From an uncultured beta proteobacterium (GTDB taxonomy: Bacteria > Pseudomonadota > Gammaproteobacteria > Burkholderiales > Burkholderiaceae_B), in contig CAITPF010000441.1 of the NCBI GenBank assembly GCA_903894155.1, positions 1 through 40,814 of the forward strand: DNA of 40,814 nucleotides, in the 5' to 3' direction. Shown in pieces: positions 15,519 through 24,335 of this stretch (positions within the stretch are counted from its first letter, which is position 1; the number at the start of each line of letters is the position of its first letter). The notes under the pieces are model-generated. The model did no database searches. It was not told the origin of the DNA and worked only from the letters and a program-made list of their open reading frames with translations. Both the position numbers and the translations under genes were made by a program.

Positions 15519-17351
15519 TCAAGGCTCGTAGATGCGCGGCACCGAGGAAATGAGCTTGATCGTGTAGGGATGAGACGGATGCTCGATGATCGAAGCGGTG
15601 TCGCCGATCTCGACAATCTTTCCATTCTGCATCACGGCAATCCGGTCGGCCAAATGTGCGACAACCGAGATGTCATGCGAGATGAACAGGTAGGCGACGC
15701 CAAGGCGATCACGCAGGTCGGCCAGCAGGTTGACAATCGCCGCCTGCACCGAGACGTCCAGGGCGGATACGGGCTCGTCGCAGACGATGAAGCGCGGCTC
15801 TGTGGCGAGCGCGCACGCAATGCCCACGCGCTGCTTCTCGCCTCCGCTCATCTGGTGCGGGTAGCGGTCGGCATAGTGGACGGGCAGTCGCACCAATTCA
15901 AGTAGTGCATCGACTCTGCCGGGAATCTCTGCGCGGGAAGCCAGCCCGAAACGTGCGAGTGGGCGGCCCAGAAGCTCCCTGACGGTCTTTCGGGGGTTCA
16001 GCGAAGAATCCGGATTCTGAAAAACGATCTGGGCACAGCGGCGCATGCGGTCAAGGTCGCGCTGCGCAACGCCGGACACAGTCTGGCCATCGATTTCGAT
16101 CGTGCCCGAGGTGGGTTCGAGCAGCCTGAGTATCGTTCGCCCGAGTGTGGTCTTGCCGGATCCTGACTCACCCACAAGGCCCAGCACCTCGCCGGGCCGC
16201 ACGTTGAGCGATACGCCGTCCACGGCGTGATGCTCGGTCAACTCCATGCGGGGTATCAAGCCACGCAACCTGATCTTTCCGGTCGATTGGCTGAATGTCT
16301 TGCTCAGGTCGGACACGGTGACGATGTTTCGATCCGCCAGCGGCTCGCGCGCCGCGGTGCCCGAGGGCGCGGCAAACGGCGGCCAGGCCGTCGACTCAAG
16401 CGGATGCGCCCGATGACAACGTACGAGTCGTTCGTCCTCAACGGCTTCAAGTGGCTGGGGTGTGCGACAGCGATCGACAGAGAACGGGCAGCGTGGCCTG
16501 AAGCCGCAGCCCACCCTGGCGGCGCGCAGATCCGGCAACTGACCGGGAATCGAGGCGAGCCGCTTCTTTCGGCGATCAATGGTTGGTATCGCGGCGAGCA
16601 GCCCTTTCGTGTAGGGGTGAACCGGGTGAAGGAGCACATCCCGGGTCTTGCCGCACTCGATGACCTCGCCGGCATAGAGCACCGCCACATGGCTGGCAAT
16701 GCGCCTTACGACCCCAAGGTTGTGACTGATGAACACCATCGTCAGCCCGCGGCTGCGCTGCAACTGCTCAAGCAGATCCAGGATCTGCGACTCGACTGTG
16801 ACGTCGAGCGCCGTGGTGGGTTCGTCCAGGACGAGCAGGTCGGGCTCGGCCGCAAGCGCACCGGCCAACAGGGCGCGCTGCCGCATACCACCGGACAGTT
16901 CGTGCGGATAGGCCCTGGCGACGATCTCCGGGCGCAAAATACCGACTTCGTCGAGCAGCTCGACGGCGCGCCTGCTCGCGTCGCCGCGGCTCATGCCCAG
17001 ATGATAGATCAGGCCTTCGCTCACCTGATCTCCAATGGTGAGAGACGGATTCAAGACGGAAAACGGGTCCTGAAACACCAGCCCAATCCGCTTGCCCCGC
17101 AGCTGGCGACGCTGCTCGACCGACAAGGCGTAGAGATCCTGGCCATCGATCAGAATGCGCCCACCCGTCACATCAGCCTCGGGAGGCAGCAGCCCCATCG
17201 CGGCGAGCGCGATCGTGCTCTTGCCTGATCCTGATTCACCGACGATCGCAAGCGTCGAGCCCCTGGGCGCGGTGAGCGAGACGCGCGACAGCGCGTGAAC
17301 GGGGCCCGCCAGCGTTCGATACCGGACACTCAGATCGTCAAGTACGAACAT
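15519..17351 (-). CDS. fused dipeptide/oligopeptide ABC ATPase (DppD-DppF in one chain)
   Basis: A 610-aa protein carrying two complete ATPase domains that are separate proteins in the classical Dpp/Opp systems. Domain 1 (~1-320): Walker [10 protein letters not shown] (38-46), signature LSGGMRQRA, Walker [13 protein letters not shown], and the oligopeptide C-terminal extension with the cysteine motif CGFRPRCPF followed by two more Cys. Domain 2 (~343-610): Walker [10 protein letters not shown], signature MSGGEKQRV, Walker [13 protein letters not shown], and a short extension [15 protein letters not shown] without cysteines. Both sites look active. It starts three bases after the second permease gene and energises import with those permeases. 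Such fusions are seen in some relatives (GsiA-like). Cytoplasmic, membrane-associated. Confidence 0.95.
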   Translation of the reverse strand: MFVLDDLSVRYRTLAGPVHALSRVSLTAPRGSTLAIVGESGSGKSTIALAAMGLLPPEADVTGGRILIDGQDLYALSVEQRRQLRGKRIGLVFQDPFSVLNPSLTIGDQVSEGLIYHLGMSRGDASRRAVELLDEVGILRPEIVARAYPHELSGGMRQRALLAGALAAEPDLLVLDEPTTALDVTVESQILDLLEQLQRSRGLTMVFISHNLGVVRRIASHVAVLYAGEVIECGKTRDVLLHPVHPYTKGLLAAIPTIDRRKKRLASIPGQLPDLRAARVGCGFRPRCPFSVDRCRTPQPLEAVEDERLVRCHRAHPLESTAWPPFAAPSGTAAREPLADRNIVTVSDLSKTFSQSTGKIRLRGLIPRMELTEHHAVDGVSLNVRPGEVLGLVGESGSGKTTLGRTILRLLEPTSGTIEIDGQTVSGVAQRDLDRMRRCAQIVFQNPDSSLNPRKTVRELLGRPLARFGLASRAEIPGRVDALLELVRLPVHYADRYPHQMSGGEKQRVGIACALATEPRFIVCDEPVSALDVSVQAAIVNLLADLRDRLGVAYLFISHDISVVAHLADRIAVMQNGKIVEIGDTASIIEHPSHPYTIKLISSVPRIYEP

Positions 17352-17354
17352 GGC

Positions 17355-18242
17355 TCATGCCTTTTCAATCCGCGCTTTCAGGCGCGGATCAAGGTATTCG
17401 CGCGCACCGTCGCCAATGAGGTTGATGCCGACGACCAGCGTGCACATGGCCAGGCCCGGGGCGAGCGCGATCCAGGGCGCACGGTCGATGAAGGCGCGCG
17501 CCTCGGAGATCATCAGGCCCCAGTCCGAGCTGGGCGGCTGTGCGCCAAGACCGAGAAAGCTCAGCGCAGAGCCCAGCAGGATCGCATAAGTGACGCGCAG
17601 GCTTGCCTCGACGATCAGGGCCGGCCATGCATTGGGGAGCAACTCGCGAAACAGAATGTAGGACGTGCTTTCCGCGCGCGCCCTGGCTGCCTGGATGAAG
17701 TCTTCGCCGGCGAGCGACAGCGTCACGCTTCTCGTCACCCGGGCAATCGGCGGGATATACACGAAGCCCACCGTCACCGCGGTTTTCCAAAGGCTGGGCG
17801 GGGTCACGGCCAGCACCAGCAACCCAAGCATGATCGGCGGCACGGCCATCAGGACGTCTGCCGTGCGCATCAGGATCTCGTCGGTCCGTCCGCGGAAATA
17901 GCCGGCGGCCAGGCCGATGGGCACGCCGAAGATGAGACTGATCAGCGTGGCGCCCACGCCCATCTGGATCGATAGCCGGGTTCCCATGAGCAAGCGGCTG
18001 AGCACGTCGCGGCCGAACTCGTCGGTGCCAAGCCAGTGCGTGGCGCTCGGCGGCAGGAACCGTGACTTAATCGCAATGGTGTCCCACGGGTACGGGGCGA
18101 TCCAGGGCGCAAGCAACCCCAGCGTGACGATCGTCAGCGTAATCACCAGCCCGGCCTTGAGCTGAAGTGACATCGCTCGCCGCCTCGCGCGCGGTTGCGC
18201 CGTGGCTGCGAGGGCGCTCGGATCAGGAGATGCTTCTGCCAT
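17355..18242 (-). CDS. dipeptide/oligopeptide ABC permease, DppC type
   Basis: A 295-aa inner-membrane permease. The N-terminal cytoplasmic part is followed by a first membrane segment (LVITLTIVTLGLLAPWIAPY), the DppC hallmark HWLGTDEFGRDVLSRLLMGTR, several further membrane segments, the EAA-type loop FIQAARARAESTSYILFRELLPNAW and the C-terminal LMISEARAFI, WIALAPGLAM region. ATG 18242 gives a sensible start and overlaps the previous permease gene by 20 bases; the longer reading to 18302 overlaps more and adds no family sequence. Works as heterodimer with the DppB-type permease. Confidence 0.94.
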   Translation of the reverse strand: MAEASPDPSALAATAQPRARRRAMSLQLKAGLVITLTIVTLGLLAPWIAPYPWDTIAIKSRFLPPSATHWLGTDEFGRDVLSRLLMGTRLSIQMGVGATLISLIFGVPIGLAAGYFRGRTDEILMRTADVLMAVPPIMLGLLVLAVTPPSLWKTAVTVGFVYIPPIARVTRSVTLSLAGEDFIQAARARAESTSYILFRELLPNAWPALIVEASLRVTYAILLGSALSFLGLGAQPPSSDWGLMISEARAFIDRAPWIALAPGLAMCTLVVGINLIGDGAREYLDPRLKARIEKA

Positions 18243-19179
18243 AGCGAATCCGGGGGTTGAACCGCGTGTAGAGCAGGTCGGCAACAAGGTTGGCAAGCGC
18301 ATACATGGCGGCGACGACCAGGATGGCGGCCTGCAGCGTCGGCAAGTCGCGGTTCTGGATGGAGAAGATAATGAGTCGGCCCAATCCCGGATAGCCGAAT
18401 ACGGTTTCGATCACCACGATGCCGCCCATCAGTCGCCCAAAATCCAGTGCCAGCACCGTGATCGTCGGCAAGAGCGCATTGCGCAACGCATGATGCAGGA
18501 TGATCGTGCGCTCGGGCAGCCCCTTGGCGCGGGCGGCGATGATGTACGGGCTTTGCATGACTTCGATCATGCTCGATCGTGTCAGCCTGGATACGTGCGC
18601 GAGATGGGCGAACACCAGTGTGATGGTGGGTGCGATCAGGTGCTTGAACCAGATCCACGGCCCCGCCGAGAATGGCTCGTAGCCCGATGACGGCAGCCAC
18701 TCTAGCCAGCCGGAAAACAGCATGATGACCACGATCGCCCAGAAAAACTCGGGCACCGCAACGCCAAGGTAAGTCAGGATCGAAACGCCATGATCGAGTG
18801 GCCGACCGCGACGCACGGCCGCCACCACGCCGAGGCCCACGCCAATCACGGCAATCAGCACGAACGCAGAGACTGCAAGCACAAGCGATCGTCCGACGGC
18901 CTCTTCGAGCAGCGGGGCGATCGGGCGATTCATCAGCGTCGATTGGCCGAGATCGCCGGTCACGAAGCGGCTTGCCCAGCGCCAGTACTGCTCCCAGATC
19001 GGGTCGTTGAGCCCGAGCCGGATTTCAAGGGCGTGCACCTGGTCGGGGGGCGCAAAGGGCCCCAGGATCAGGTAGGCGACGTTGGCCGGCAGGATGGCCG
19101 AGATTGCAAAGACCAGCATCGACACTGCCACGAGCACGAGCAGTACCGAGATCAACCGGCGGACGATGTAGGCGGCCAT
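18223..19179 (-). CDS. dipeptide/oligopeptide ABC permease, DppB type
   Basis: A 318-aa permease beginning with the DppB-type opening MAAYIVRRLISVLLVLVAVS. Family features: LGLNDPIWEQYWRWASRFV and GDLGQST in the first periplasmic part, then LRNALLPTITVLALDFG and GGIVVIETVFGYPGLGRLI near the C-terminus; the EAA-type loop reads YIIAARAKGLPERTIILHHA. About six membrane segments. It starts 17 bases after the substrate-binding protein gene, and its end overlaps the DppC-type gene, so translation is likely coupled. Forms the pore with its partner; the substrate is set by the binding protein. Confidence 0.95.
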   Translation of the reverse strand: MAAYIVRRLISVLLVLVAVSMLVFAISAILPANVAYLILGPFAPPDQVHALEIRLGLNDPIWEQYWRWASRFVTGDLGQSTLMNRPIAPLLEEAVGRSLVLAVSAFVLIAVIGVGLGVVAAVRRGRPLDHGVSILTYLGVAVPEFFWAIVVIMLFSGWLEWLPSSGYEPFSAGPWIWFKHLIAPTITLVFAHLAHVSRLTRSSMIEVMQSPYIIAARAKGLPERTIILHHALRNALLPTITVLALDFGRLMGGIVVIETVFGYPGLGRLIIFSIQNRDLPTLQAAILVVAAMYALANLVADLLYTRFNPRIRYGRSIS

Positions 19180-19196
19180 GAATCGGTCTCGGCAGC

Positions 19197-20699
19197 CTAG
19201 CGGCTGAGGTTGACGTCCTTGAGTTCAAGCCACTGCATGGGCGTTGACTTGAAGTTCTCCACATTCTTGCGCACCCCGTTCACGTGCGCGGCAGAGTACG
19301 CGATGATGCCCGGCACCGTGTCGTTCACGATCACCTGGAACTCTTCAAACAACGCCTTGCGACGGGCCGCGTCGTTGGTCGTTCGTGCCTCATCCAGGAT
19401 CTTGTCCACGCGCGCGTCCTTGTAGTGCCAGAGCTGCCGATTCCAGCTTCCGCCCGAGTGGTAGAACGGATAGAGCGCCGAGTCGATCGTCGGGCGCGCG
19501 AAATACCCATCGACATAGATTTGCGCCTTGCCCGACACGTTGGCCGCATAGCTTGCAAAGGGGACGCGCTCGACATTGAGGCGAATCCCCGCGGCACGCG
19601 CCATGTCACGCACCGCCACGCCAAACCGCACGCGCTGCTCGCGCTCCTGCGGCACCTGGAAGGGTACGTCGATGCCGTTCGGGTACCCGGCTTCGGCCAA
19701 GAGCTTCTTGGCCGCCGCAATGTCGGGCTCTGGAAAGCCGATCGAGCGATTGAAGTAGGGATGGCTTGGCGGAATCGGGCTGTGGGTGGGGTCGCCCTGA
19801 CCGAAAAGGGCAAGCTCGACCAGAGCTGCTTTGTCGATCGTCAGCGCGAGCGCCTTGCGCACCCGGACATCGTTGAACGGGGGGCGCTCATTGTTGATGA
19901 TGACGCCGTCCCACGTTGCCGTCGAGACGCTGTCCACGCGCACGTTCGAACTCTTCTTGAGCTTATCCACCGATTCGTACGGCAGGTTCCAGACGATATC
20001 GATCGCGCCGGATTCCAGGGCGGCAATGCGGGCCGCGGCTTCGGGGATGACGCGCACGGTGACCGCATCGAGCTTGGGCAGGTTCTTTTCAAAGTAGCCA
20101 GGGTACCTGACGAGCTCCATCCGATCCCCGGGCGCCCATGACTTGAACATGAAAGGCCCGGTGCCGATCGGCTCGGTCGAAAGCGTGGACACGCGATCGC
20201 GGGCGATGATGCGAACCTGCCGGTCGGCGAAGATGTCTGCAAATCCGGCATAAGGAAATTCGAGATCAAACTTTACAGTCAGGGGGTCGATTGCCTGAAC
20301 CGACTTGATCATCGCCAGGTTCGACCGCGCGCGCGACCCCGTCTTGGGATCGAGTATGCGCGTGACGGTCGCCACGACATCCTCGGCGTCCAGGGTACGC
20401 CCGTGATGAAACTTGACGTCGGGTCGCAGCTTGAACGTCCATGTCCTGAGATCTTCTGACGCCGTCCAGCTCTCTGCAAGATCAGGTTTGACGTTCAGGT
20501 CGTGGTCGATGCGCGACAGGCCATTGAACACGAGGTGCACGTAGACGTATTCATCGCCTATCGTCGTCAGCGCCGGGTCGAGCTGATTGAGTGACGTGCC
20601 CACAGCAACGCGCATGGTTCCCTGTGCCTCGGCACGGGGCGTCAACCCCGCAAAGGCAATCGCGAGCGGCACGGCCAGGGAAAGAATCAGGCGTTTCAT
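19197..20699 (-). CDS. ABC substrate-binding protein, family 5 (dipeptide/oligopeptide type)
   Basis: A 500-aa periplasmic binding protein. ATG 20699 gives a signal peptide (MKRLILSLAVPLAIAFAGL, ending PRAEAQG), with GGAG eight bases upstream; the longer frame to 20813 lacks a signal and is rejected. Family signatures: LVFNGLSRIDHDLNVKPDLA and ESWTASEDLRTWTFKLRPDVKF (the SBP_bac_5 motif), GTGPFMFKSW and VRKALALTIDKAAL. Ligands in the family range from di- and oligopeptides to glutathione, nickel complexes and opines. The neighbouring M20 peptidase, DUF1028 protein and amidohydrolase suggest an amide-bond-containing substrate, which is inference. Confidence 0.94.
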   Translation of the reverse strand: MKRLILSLAVPLAIAFAGLTPRAEAQGTMRVAVGTSLNQLDPALTTIGDEYVYVHLVFNGLSRIDHDLNVKPDLAESWTASEDLRTWTFKLRPDVKFHHGRTLDAEDVVATVTRILDPKTGSRARSNLAMIKSVQAIDPLTVKFDLEFPYAGFADIFADRQVRIIARDRVSTLSTEPIGTGPFMFKSWAPGDRMELVRYPGYFEKNLPKLDAVTVRVIPEAAARIAALESGAIDIVWNLPYESVDKLKKSSNVRVDSVSTATWDGVIINNERPPFNDVRVRKALALTIDKAALVELALFGQGDPTHSPIPPSHPYFNRSIGFPEPDIAAAKKLLAEAGYPNGIDVPFQVPQEREQRVRFGVAVRDMARAAGIRLNVERVPFASYAANVSGKAQIYVDGYFARPTIDSALYPFYHSGGSWNRQLWHYKDARVDKILDEARTTNDAARRKALFEEFQVIVNDTVPGIIAYSAAHVNGVRKNVENFKSTPMQWLELKDVNLSR

Positions 20700-20746
20700 G
20701 TGGTTCTCCAAGTTATCTTGATGCATGCACGAAGGGGCGTCATGCG

Positions 20747-21394
20747 TCAGAGCGAATCCGGGTCGATCGCGCGTGTTACGTAGAGATCGGCCATGGGCTC
20801 GTACTCCAGCCATAGCCGCCGCAATCTGGCAATGGGGTCGGGATCGCTGTCGATACGCAAGTCGACGTAGGGGAACGATTGCTCGTGCACGACCAGCAAG
20901 GCTGCGGAAACCAGCGCCACGAACTCGCTGCCCCCGCGCTCCCCGGCTTCCAGCGCATCCAGCAGTCGTACCGGCAGCGGGTCTGCCGGGTTGGCTTCGA
21001 AAGCCCGCACCATCTGCGCGGGAATATCGGCCGAGCGCACGATGTTGGCAATCGACACACAGTCCACACCGTGGGCCTCGTTGCGCTCGGGCTTGACGCT
21101 AGCCCCGGTGAAGGCGGCGGTGCGGCCGTTTCGATCGATGCACGCGAGCTGTCGCCACTGATGGTAGGGCGTTGCCGCCACGATCGCGTCGAGTGTCCGC
21201 TGTGCTTCGTATCCCCGCGTCAGGAGGTCGATCGCCAATGGGCCGAGCCGCGGATCGGTTCTGTTCTGGGTCAGCGCTGCGCCTATGCCCGCGGCGGCGA
21301 AGCCGCAGCGCGACCCTACCGCCGGCGACGACGTCGTCACCACCAGACCGAACATGCCCGTGCGTGCGCATCGTCCCACGATCGAAAAAGTCAT
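20747..21394 (-). CDS. DUF1028 family protein (predicted Ntn-hydrolase fold)
   Basis: A 215-aa protein that matches DUF1028 over the N-terminal part: MTFSIVGRCARTGMFGLVVT, then AVGSRCGFAAAGIGAALTQN, RLGPLAIDLL and later VRAFEANPADPLPVRLLDAL and GERGGSEF. The family is predicted to have an N-terminal-nucleophile hydrolase fold; Thr2 follows the initiator Met here, which would be the exposed residue after Met removal. ATG 21394 lies five bases before the M20 gene's stop is passed, with GAGG just upstream; earlier in-frame codons lie inside the M20 gene and add no family sequence. DUF1028 genes are often seen beside peptide transporters and peptidases, as here. Activity unproven. Confidence 0.88.
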   Translation of the reverse strand: MTFSIVGRCARTGMFGLVVTTSSPAVGSRCGFAAAGIGAALTQNRTDPRLGPLAIDLLTRGYEAQRTLDAIVAATPYHQWRQLACIDRNGRTAAFTGASVKPERNEAHGVDCVSIANIVRSADIPAQMVRAFEANPADPLPVRLLDALEAGERGGSEFVALVSAALLVVHEQSFPYVDLRIDSDPDPIARLRRLWLEYEPMADLYVTRAIDPDSL

Positions 21395-21398
21395 TCCC

Positions 21399-22649
21399 TC
21401 AGGCTCCCAGGTAAGCAGCCGCCGCCAGCGCGTGCGTTCGAACGATATGCAGATGCTCTTCGATGCTGACCCATTCGTCTGCCTTGGCCATGTTGGTGGG
21501 GCGACAGCCATACACGTACGATGGCACGCCGCGCTGGCGCCAGTGTTTGGCGTCGGTCGCGCCCAGGCTGACGGCCGCCGCGGGCTCCGGCATCCCGAGC
21601 GATGTCACCGTACGCTTGAGGATCCCCATCATCTCGTGGTCGGGCGGGCTATGGGTGGGCTCGCATGAATGGGTCCACACCGGGGTGAATCGCGCTTGCG
21701 GGTAGCGCGCTACGATCTGCTCGATCTTTTCGATCAGCATCGCGTGGGTCGCGCCGATGGGCAAGCGGATGTCGACCTCGAAATGACAATGTCCGGGCAG
21801 CATGTTGATTTTGACGCCGCCCTGGATGACGCCCACGGATACCGTGATGCGGCTCAGGATATCGGCTGCGCCCTCTCCCAGACCGGCGTTGATTGCGTCG
21901 GCGCTATTGAGTAACGCCTGGCGGATTCCCGGCTCCTGGCGAACCTCGATCCCTTCAAGTCCGTAGAGGTCTTCAATGAGGCGTGATGCAAGGCGAATCG
22001 CGTTCGCGCTCTGGTGCGTGTAGGCTGCGTGCGCCCCGGGAGTGTCGATCTCGAAGACCACCCGAAGGGTGCCCTTCTCGCCGAAGCGCACCATGTTCGG
22101 CACGCTGGGCTCGCCGTTGAGCATGCAGTCGCCCCTGAATTCTTCGGGGAAGGTCTCGACCAGCCATTTTGCGCCCCAGGTGCCTCCGGTCTCTTCGTCG
22201 GATACGCAGGTCAGGGCAAGTCGTCCTGAGAGGTGCTCGCGCAGCCGGTAGAGGTAGATATAGGTCCAGATTGAGGCAGCCGTCCCGCATTTCATGTCGA
22301 CGACACCGCGACCATGCACTTTGCCGTCTTCCACGGCGCCGCTCCAGGGGTCGCGCGACCAGGTGCCGGCGTCGCCTGCGGGGAACACATCGATATGGCC
22401 GTTCAGTACGAGGTGCCGCCCGGGTTGCGCGCCCTCAAAGCTTGCGACCACGTTGGGCAGCCAGTCCTTTGCGCAGCGGATTTCGGCCGGCACCTGTTGC
22501 GCCTTCAGGTGGTCAAGGACGAATTGGGCCGCGTCACGCGTGTCACCTGGCGGATTCGGGCTGGGTGTGGCGACGAACCCGGATAGGAATTGGATGATCG
22601 ACTCGCGGTCGCGCTCGACCCACTCCAGTATCTGCTCTCTGACGTTCAT
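21399..22649 (-). CDS. M20 family metallopeptidase (ArgE/DapE-like)
   Basis: A 416-aa cytoplasmic di-zinc amidohydrolase/peptidase. The start at ATG 22649 gives the usual N-terminus (MNVREQILEWVERDRESIIQ, then LSGFVATPSPNPPGDT). Metal and catalytic residues are visible: NGHIDVFP (His85, Asp87), GRGVVDMKCG (Asp118), SDEETGG (Glu152-Glu153). The dimerisation/lid domain occupies the middle (roughly 190-310). Family members remove acyl or amino-acid groups from amides (acetylornithine, succinyl-diaminopimelate, dipeptides). It begins one base after the amidohydrolase gene's stop and five bases before DUF1028, within a tightly packed operon with a peptide-type importer, so it most likely processes the imported compound. 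Confidence 0.93.
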   Translation of the reverse strand: MNVREQILEWVERDRESIIQFLSGFVATPSPNPPGDTRDAAQFVLDHLKAQQVPAEIRCAKDWLPNVVASFEGAQPGRHLVLNGHIDVFPAGDAGTWSRDPWSGAVEDGKVHGRGVVDMKCGTAASIWTYIYLYRLREHLSGRLALTCVSDEETGGTWGAKWLVETFPEEFRGDCMLNGEPSVPNMVRFGEKGTLRVVFEIDTPGAHAAYTHQSANAIRLASRLIEDLYGLEGIEVRQEPGIRQALLNSADAINAGLGEGAADILSRITVSVGVIQGGVKINMLPGHCHFEVDIRLPIGATHAMLIEKIEQIVARYPQARFTPVWTHSCEPTHSPPDHEMMGILKRTVTSLGMPEPAAAVSLGATDAKHWRQRGVPSYVYGCRPTNMAKADEWVSIEEHLHIVRTHALAAAAYLGA

Positions 22650-22650
22650 T

Positions 22651-24045
22651 TCATGTCCTGATCGGTTCGGCTTCTGGTGGAAAATGTCCTCGCTTGCGGG
22701 CCTCATCCCACGCCTTTCGCGTGGCGCCAGCCCCCCGGCGGATGATGGCGGCCTCGTCCAGGCCGAGCGCGGCACCGGACCGGATGACGGGTTTGCCGTC
22801 GACGATGACGGTATCGATGTCGCCCGCCGTCGCATACCAGACCAGCGTTCGAATCGGGTCGTTGATGGGCTGGAGGTGAGGTTTGTTTGCGTCGACGATC
22901 ACGATATCGGCGGTTGCACCGACTTCGATGCGCCCGAGGTCGGGCCGGCGGATTGCGTCGGCACCGTTGACCGTCGCCGCGCGCAGCAGATCCGCGGCCG
23001 TGGCTGCCTGGCTGGCGCCCGTGGCCTGCTTGGAAGCGAAGCCGCTGGCACGCATCTGCGAGAAAATATCCATGCGCTCCGCATCGGTGCCGATGCCCAC
23101 CGCGAGCCCCTGCCGTGCAAAGTGTGCGTAATGCGGGGCCTTCCCGCCGCGCAGAAACACGGTCGGGCAATGTGCCAGCCGGGCACCCGCGCCATGGACG
23201 CGGCGCAGCTCCTCTTCGGTCAGGTGCACGCCATGCGCGAAGATGACGCCCTCGCGCAGCAACCCGGTCGACTCCATGTAATCGACGCAGCCCATGTTGC
23301 GCTCCCGACGGACGCGGTCGACTTCGCCCTGACTTTGTGCAAGGTGAATCGTCACGAGAAGATCGCGCGCAAGTGCCAGGCGATTCACCGACTCGAGCAG
23401 CTGCGGCGCGCACGAATCGGCCGCGTGGGGCCCGAGGATCACGCGCTGAAGACCCCGGGGGCCTTGATCGAAGCGGTCAAATAGCTGATTGAAGGCGTCA
23501 AGCCCGGTTTCCCCTTCGAAGCTTCCGCTTGCCGCCTGCGCAACCGTCGCGTCGCCGATCGAGGCCACCGGCGAGAACAGGTAAGGGGCGCCGTACAGGC
23601 GTAATCCCCACGCGCGCGCCAGTTCAAGGATGCAGGTCTGGCGGGGGCGGAACTGGTCGACCATAGTGGTCGCGCCGCTTTTCATGACTTCAAGCAGGCC
23701 CAGCGACACCAGCGCCTCAAGTTCGTCGGGATCGAGATGGCTGACGGCCAGGGCGCCGATCGGCATGAGCATGGAATACACCTTGCTCTCCCCGACCGCG
23801 CTGCGGGGCAAGTCATCCACAATGCCACGAAACAGCGGCGCATTGATCGTGTGGTTGTGCAGGTTAACGAAACCCGGCAGCGCAATGCCGCCTTTGACCT
23901 CGATGGTTTGCACGTCGGATGGGGGGGTTTCGGTGATTTCGGCGATGCGATTGCCGTCGATCACGAGGGCGACGCCGCGTACGGGAACCTGACGCCCGCC
24001 GGTTTGCAGGATCGTCCATTCAGCCTTCACCACGAGTGACGCCAC
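22651..24045 (-). CDS. amidohydrolase, cytosine deaminase/triazine hydrolase (AtzA/TrzN-like) group
   Basis: A 464-aa metal-dependent hydrolase, first gene of the (-) operon. Family features: GGIALPGFVNLHNHT with metal HxH (63, 65), a GPHAADS and an IHLAQSQGE segment, FAHGVHLTEEEL, GIGTDAERMD with the catalytic Asp, and the C-terminal DLGRIEVGATADIVIVD. In many relatives the IHLAQS position reads HxAE, so Gln replaces the usual Glu; some subfamilies tolerate this. I chose GTG 24045 because GGGAGG lies five bases upstream; the GTG at 24072 has no such site. Members deaminate or dechlorinate ring nitrogen compounds or hydrolyse amides. The genes after it (M20, DUF1028, Dpp importer) suggest successive hydrolysis of an imported nitrogen compound. 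Confidence 0.9.
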   Translation of the reverse strand: MASLVVKAEWTILQTGGRQVPVRGVALVIDGNRIAEITETPPSDVQTIEVKGGIALPGFVNLHNHTINAPLFRGIVDDLPRSAVGESKVYSMLMPIGALAVSHLDPDELEALVSLGLLEVMKSGATTMVDQFRPRQTCILELARAWGLRLYGAPYLFSPVASIGDATVAQAASGSFEGETGLDAFNQLFDRFDQGPRGLQRVILGPHAADSCAPQLLESVNRLALARDLLVTIHLAQSQGEVDRVRRERNMGCVDYMESTGLLREGVIFAHGVHLTEEELRRVHGAGARLAHCPTVFLRGGKAPHYAHFARQGLAVGIGTDAERMDIFSQMRASGFASKQATGASQAATAADLLRAATVNGADAIRRPDLGRIEVGATADIVIVDANKPHLQPINDPIRTLVWYATAGDIDTVIVDGKPVIRSGAALGLDEAAIIRRGAGATRKAWDEARKRGHFPPEAEPIRT

Positions 24046-24113
24046 TTGAGCCTCCCAGCAGTACGCAAACACGAGAGCCGGCGTCGGTAAAGCGCCTCAA
24101 GCACCCCGAATCG

Positions 24114-24142
24114 TTTTTACACGCCCGACGGTGATTGGTCAA
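24114..24142 (-). promoter_or_regulatory. putative promoter of the amidohydrolase-peptide transporter operon
   Basis: Minus strand TTGACC (24137-24142), 17-base spacer, TAAAAA (24114-24119). Transcription would start near 24107 and leave a ~60-base leader before GTG 24045. Good -35 and spacing, moderate -10. Confidence 0.5.
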
Positions 24143-24199
24143 TGTAGGCAAGGACTGGCGCGAAGGACCGGTTGACGATCGCCTGAGCATCGGGATGAG

Positions 24200-24228
24200 T
24201 TGATCGGGCACCCATCTCATCGTATAAA
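24200..24228 (+). promoter_or_regulatory. putative promoter of the (+) dehydrogenase gene
   Basis: TTGATC (24200-24205), exactly 17 bases, TATAAA (24223-24228): a good sigma-70-type match. It leaves a leader of about 100 bases before ATG 24336. It is back-to-back with the minus-strand promoter, about 60 bases apart, so one regulator could control both. Confidence 0.55.
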
Positions 24229-24335
24229 GGCCAACAGAAGCATTATTCACAACAAGTGCCTTGACCAGATGTGCAGCAAACCCGGTGGTACAGGGCGGGC
24301 TCGGGGGGTCAAGTGCAACAACAACGGGAGACGAT

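Noticed and set aside
16227-17228. 333-codon plus-strand frame
   Set aside because: Opposite the fused double ATPase, whose Walker motifs are intact; the antisense product has no recognisable pattern.
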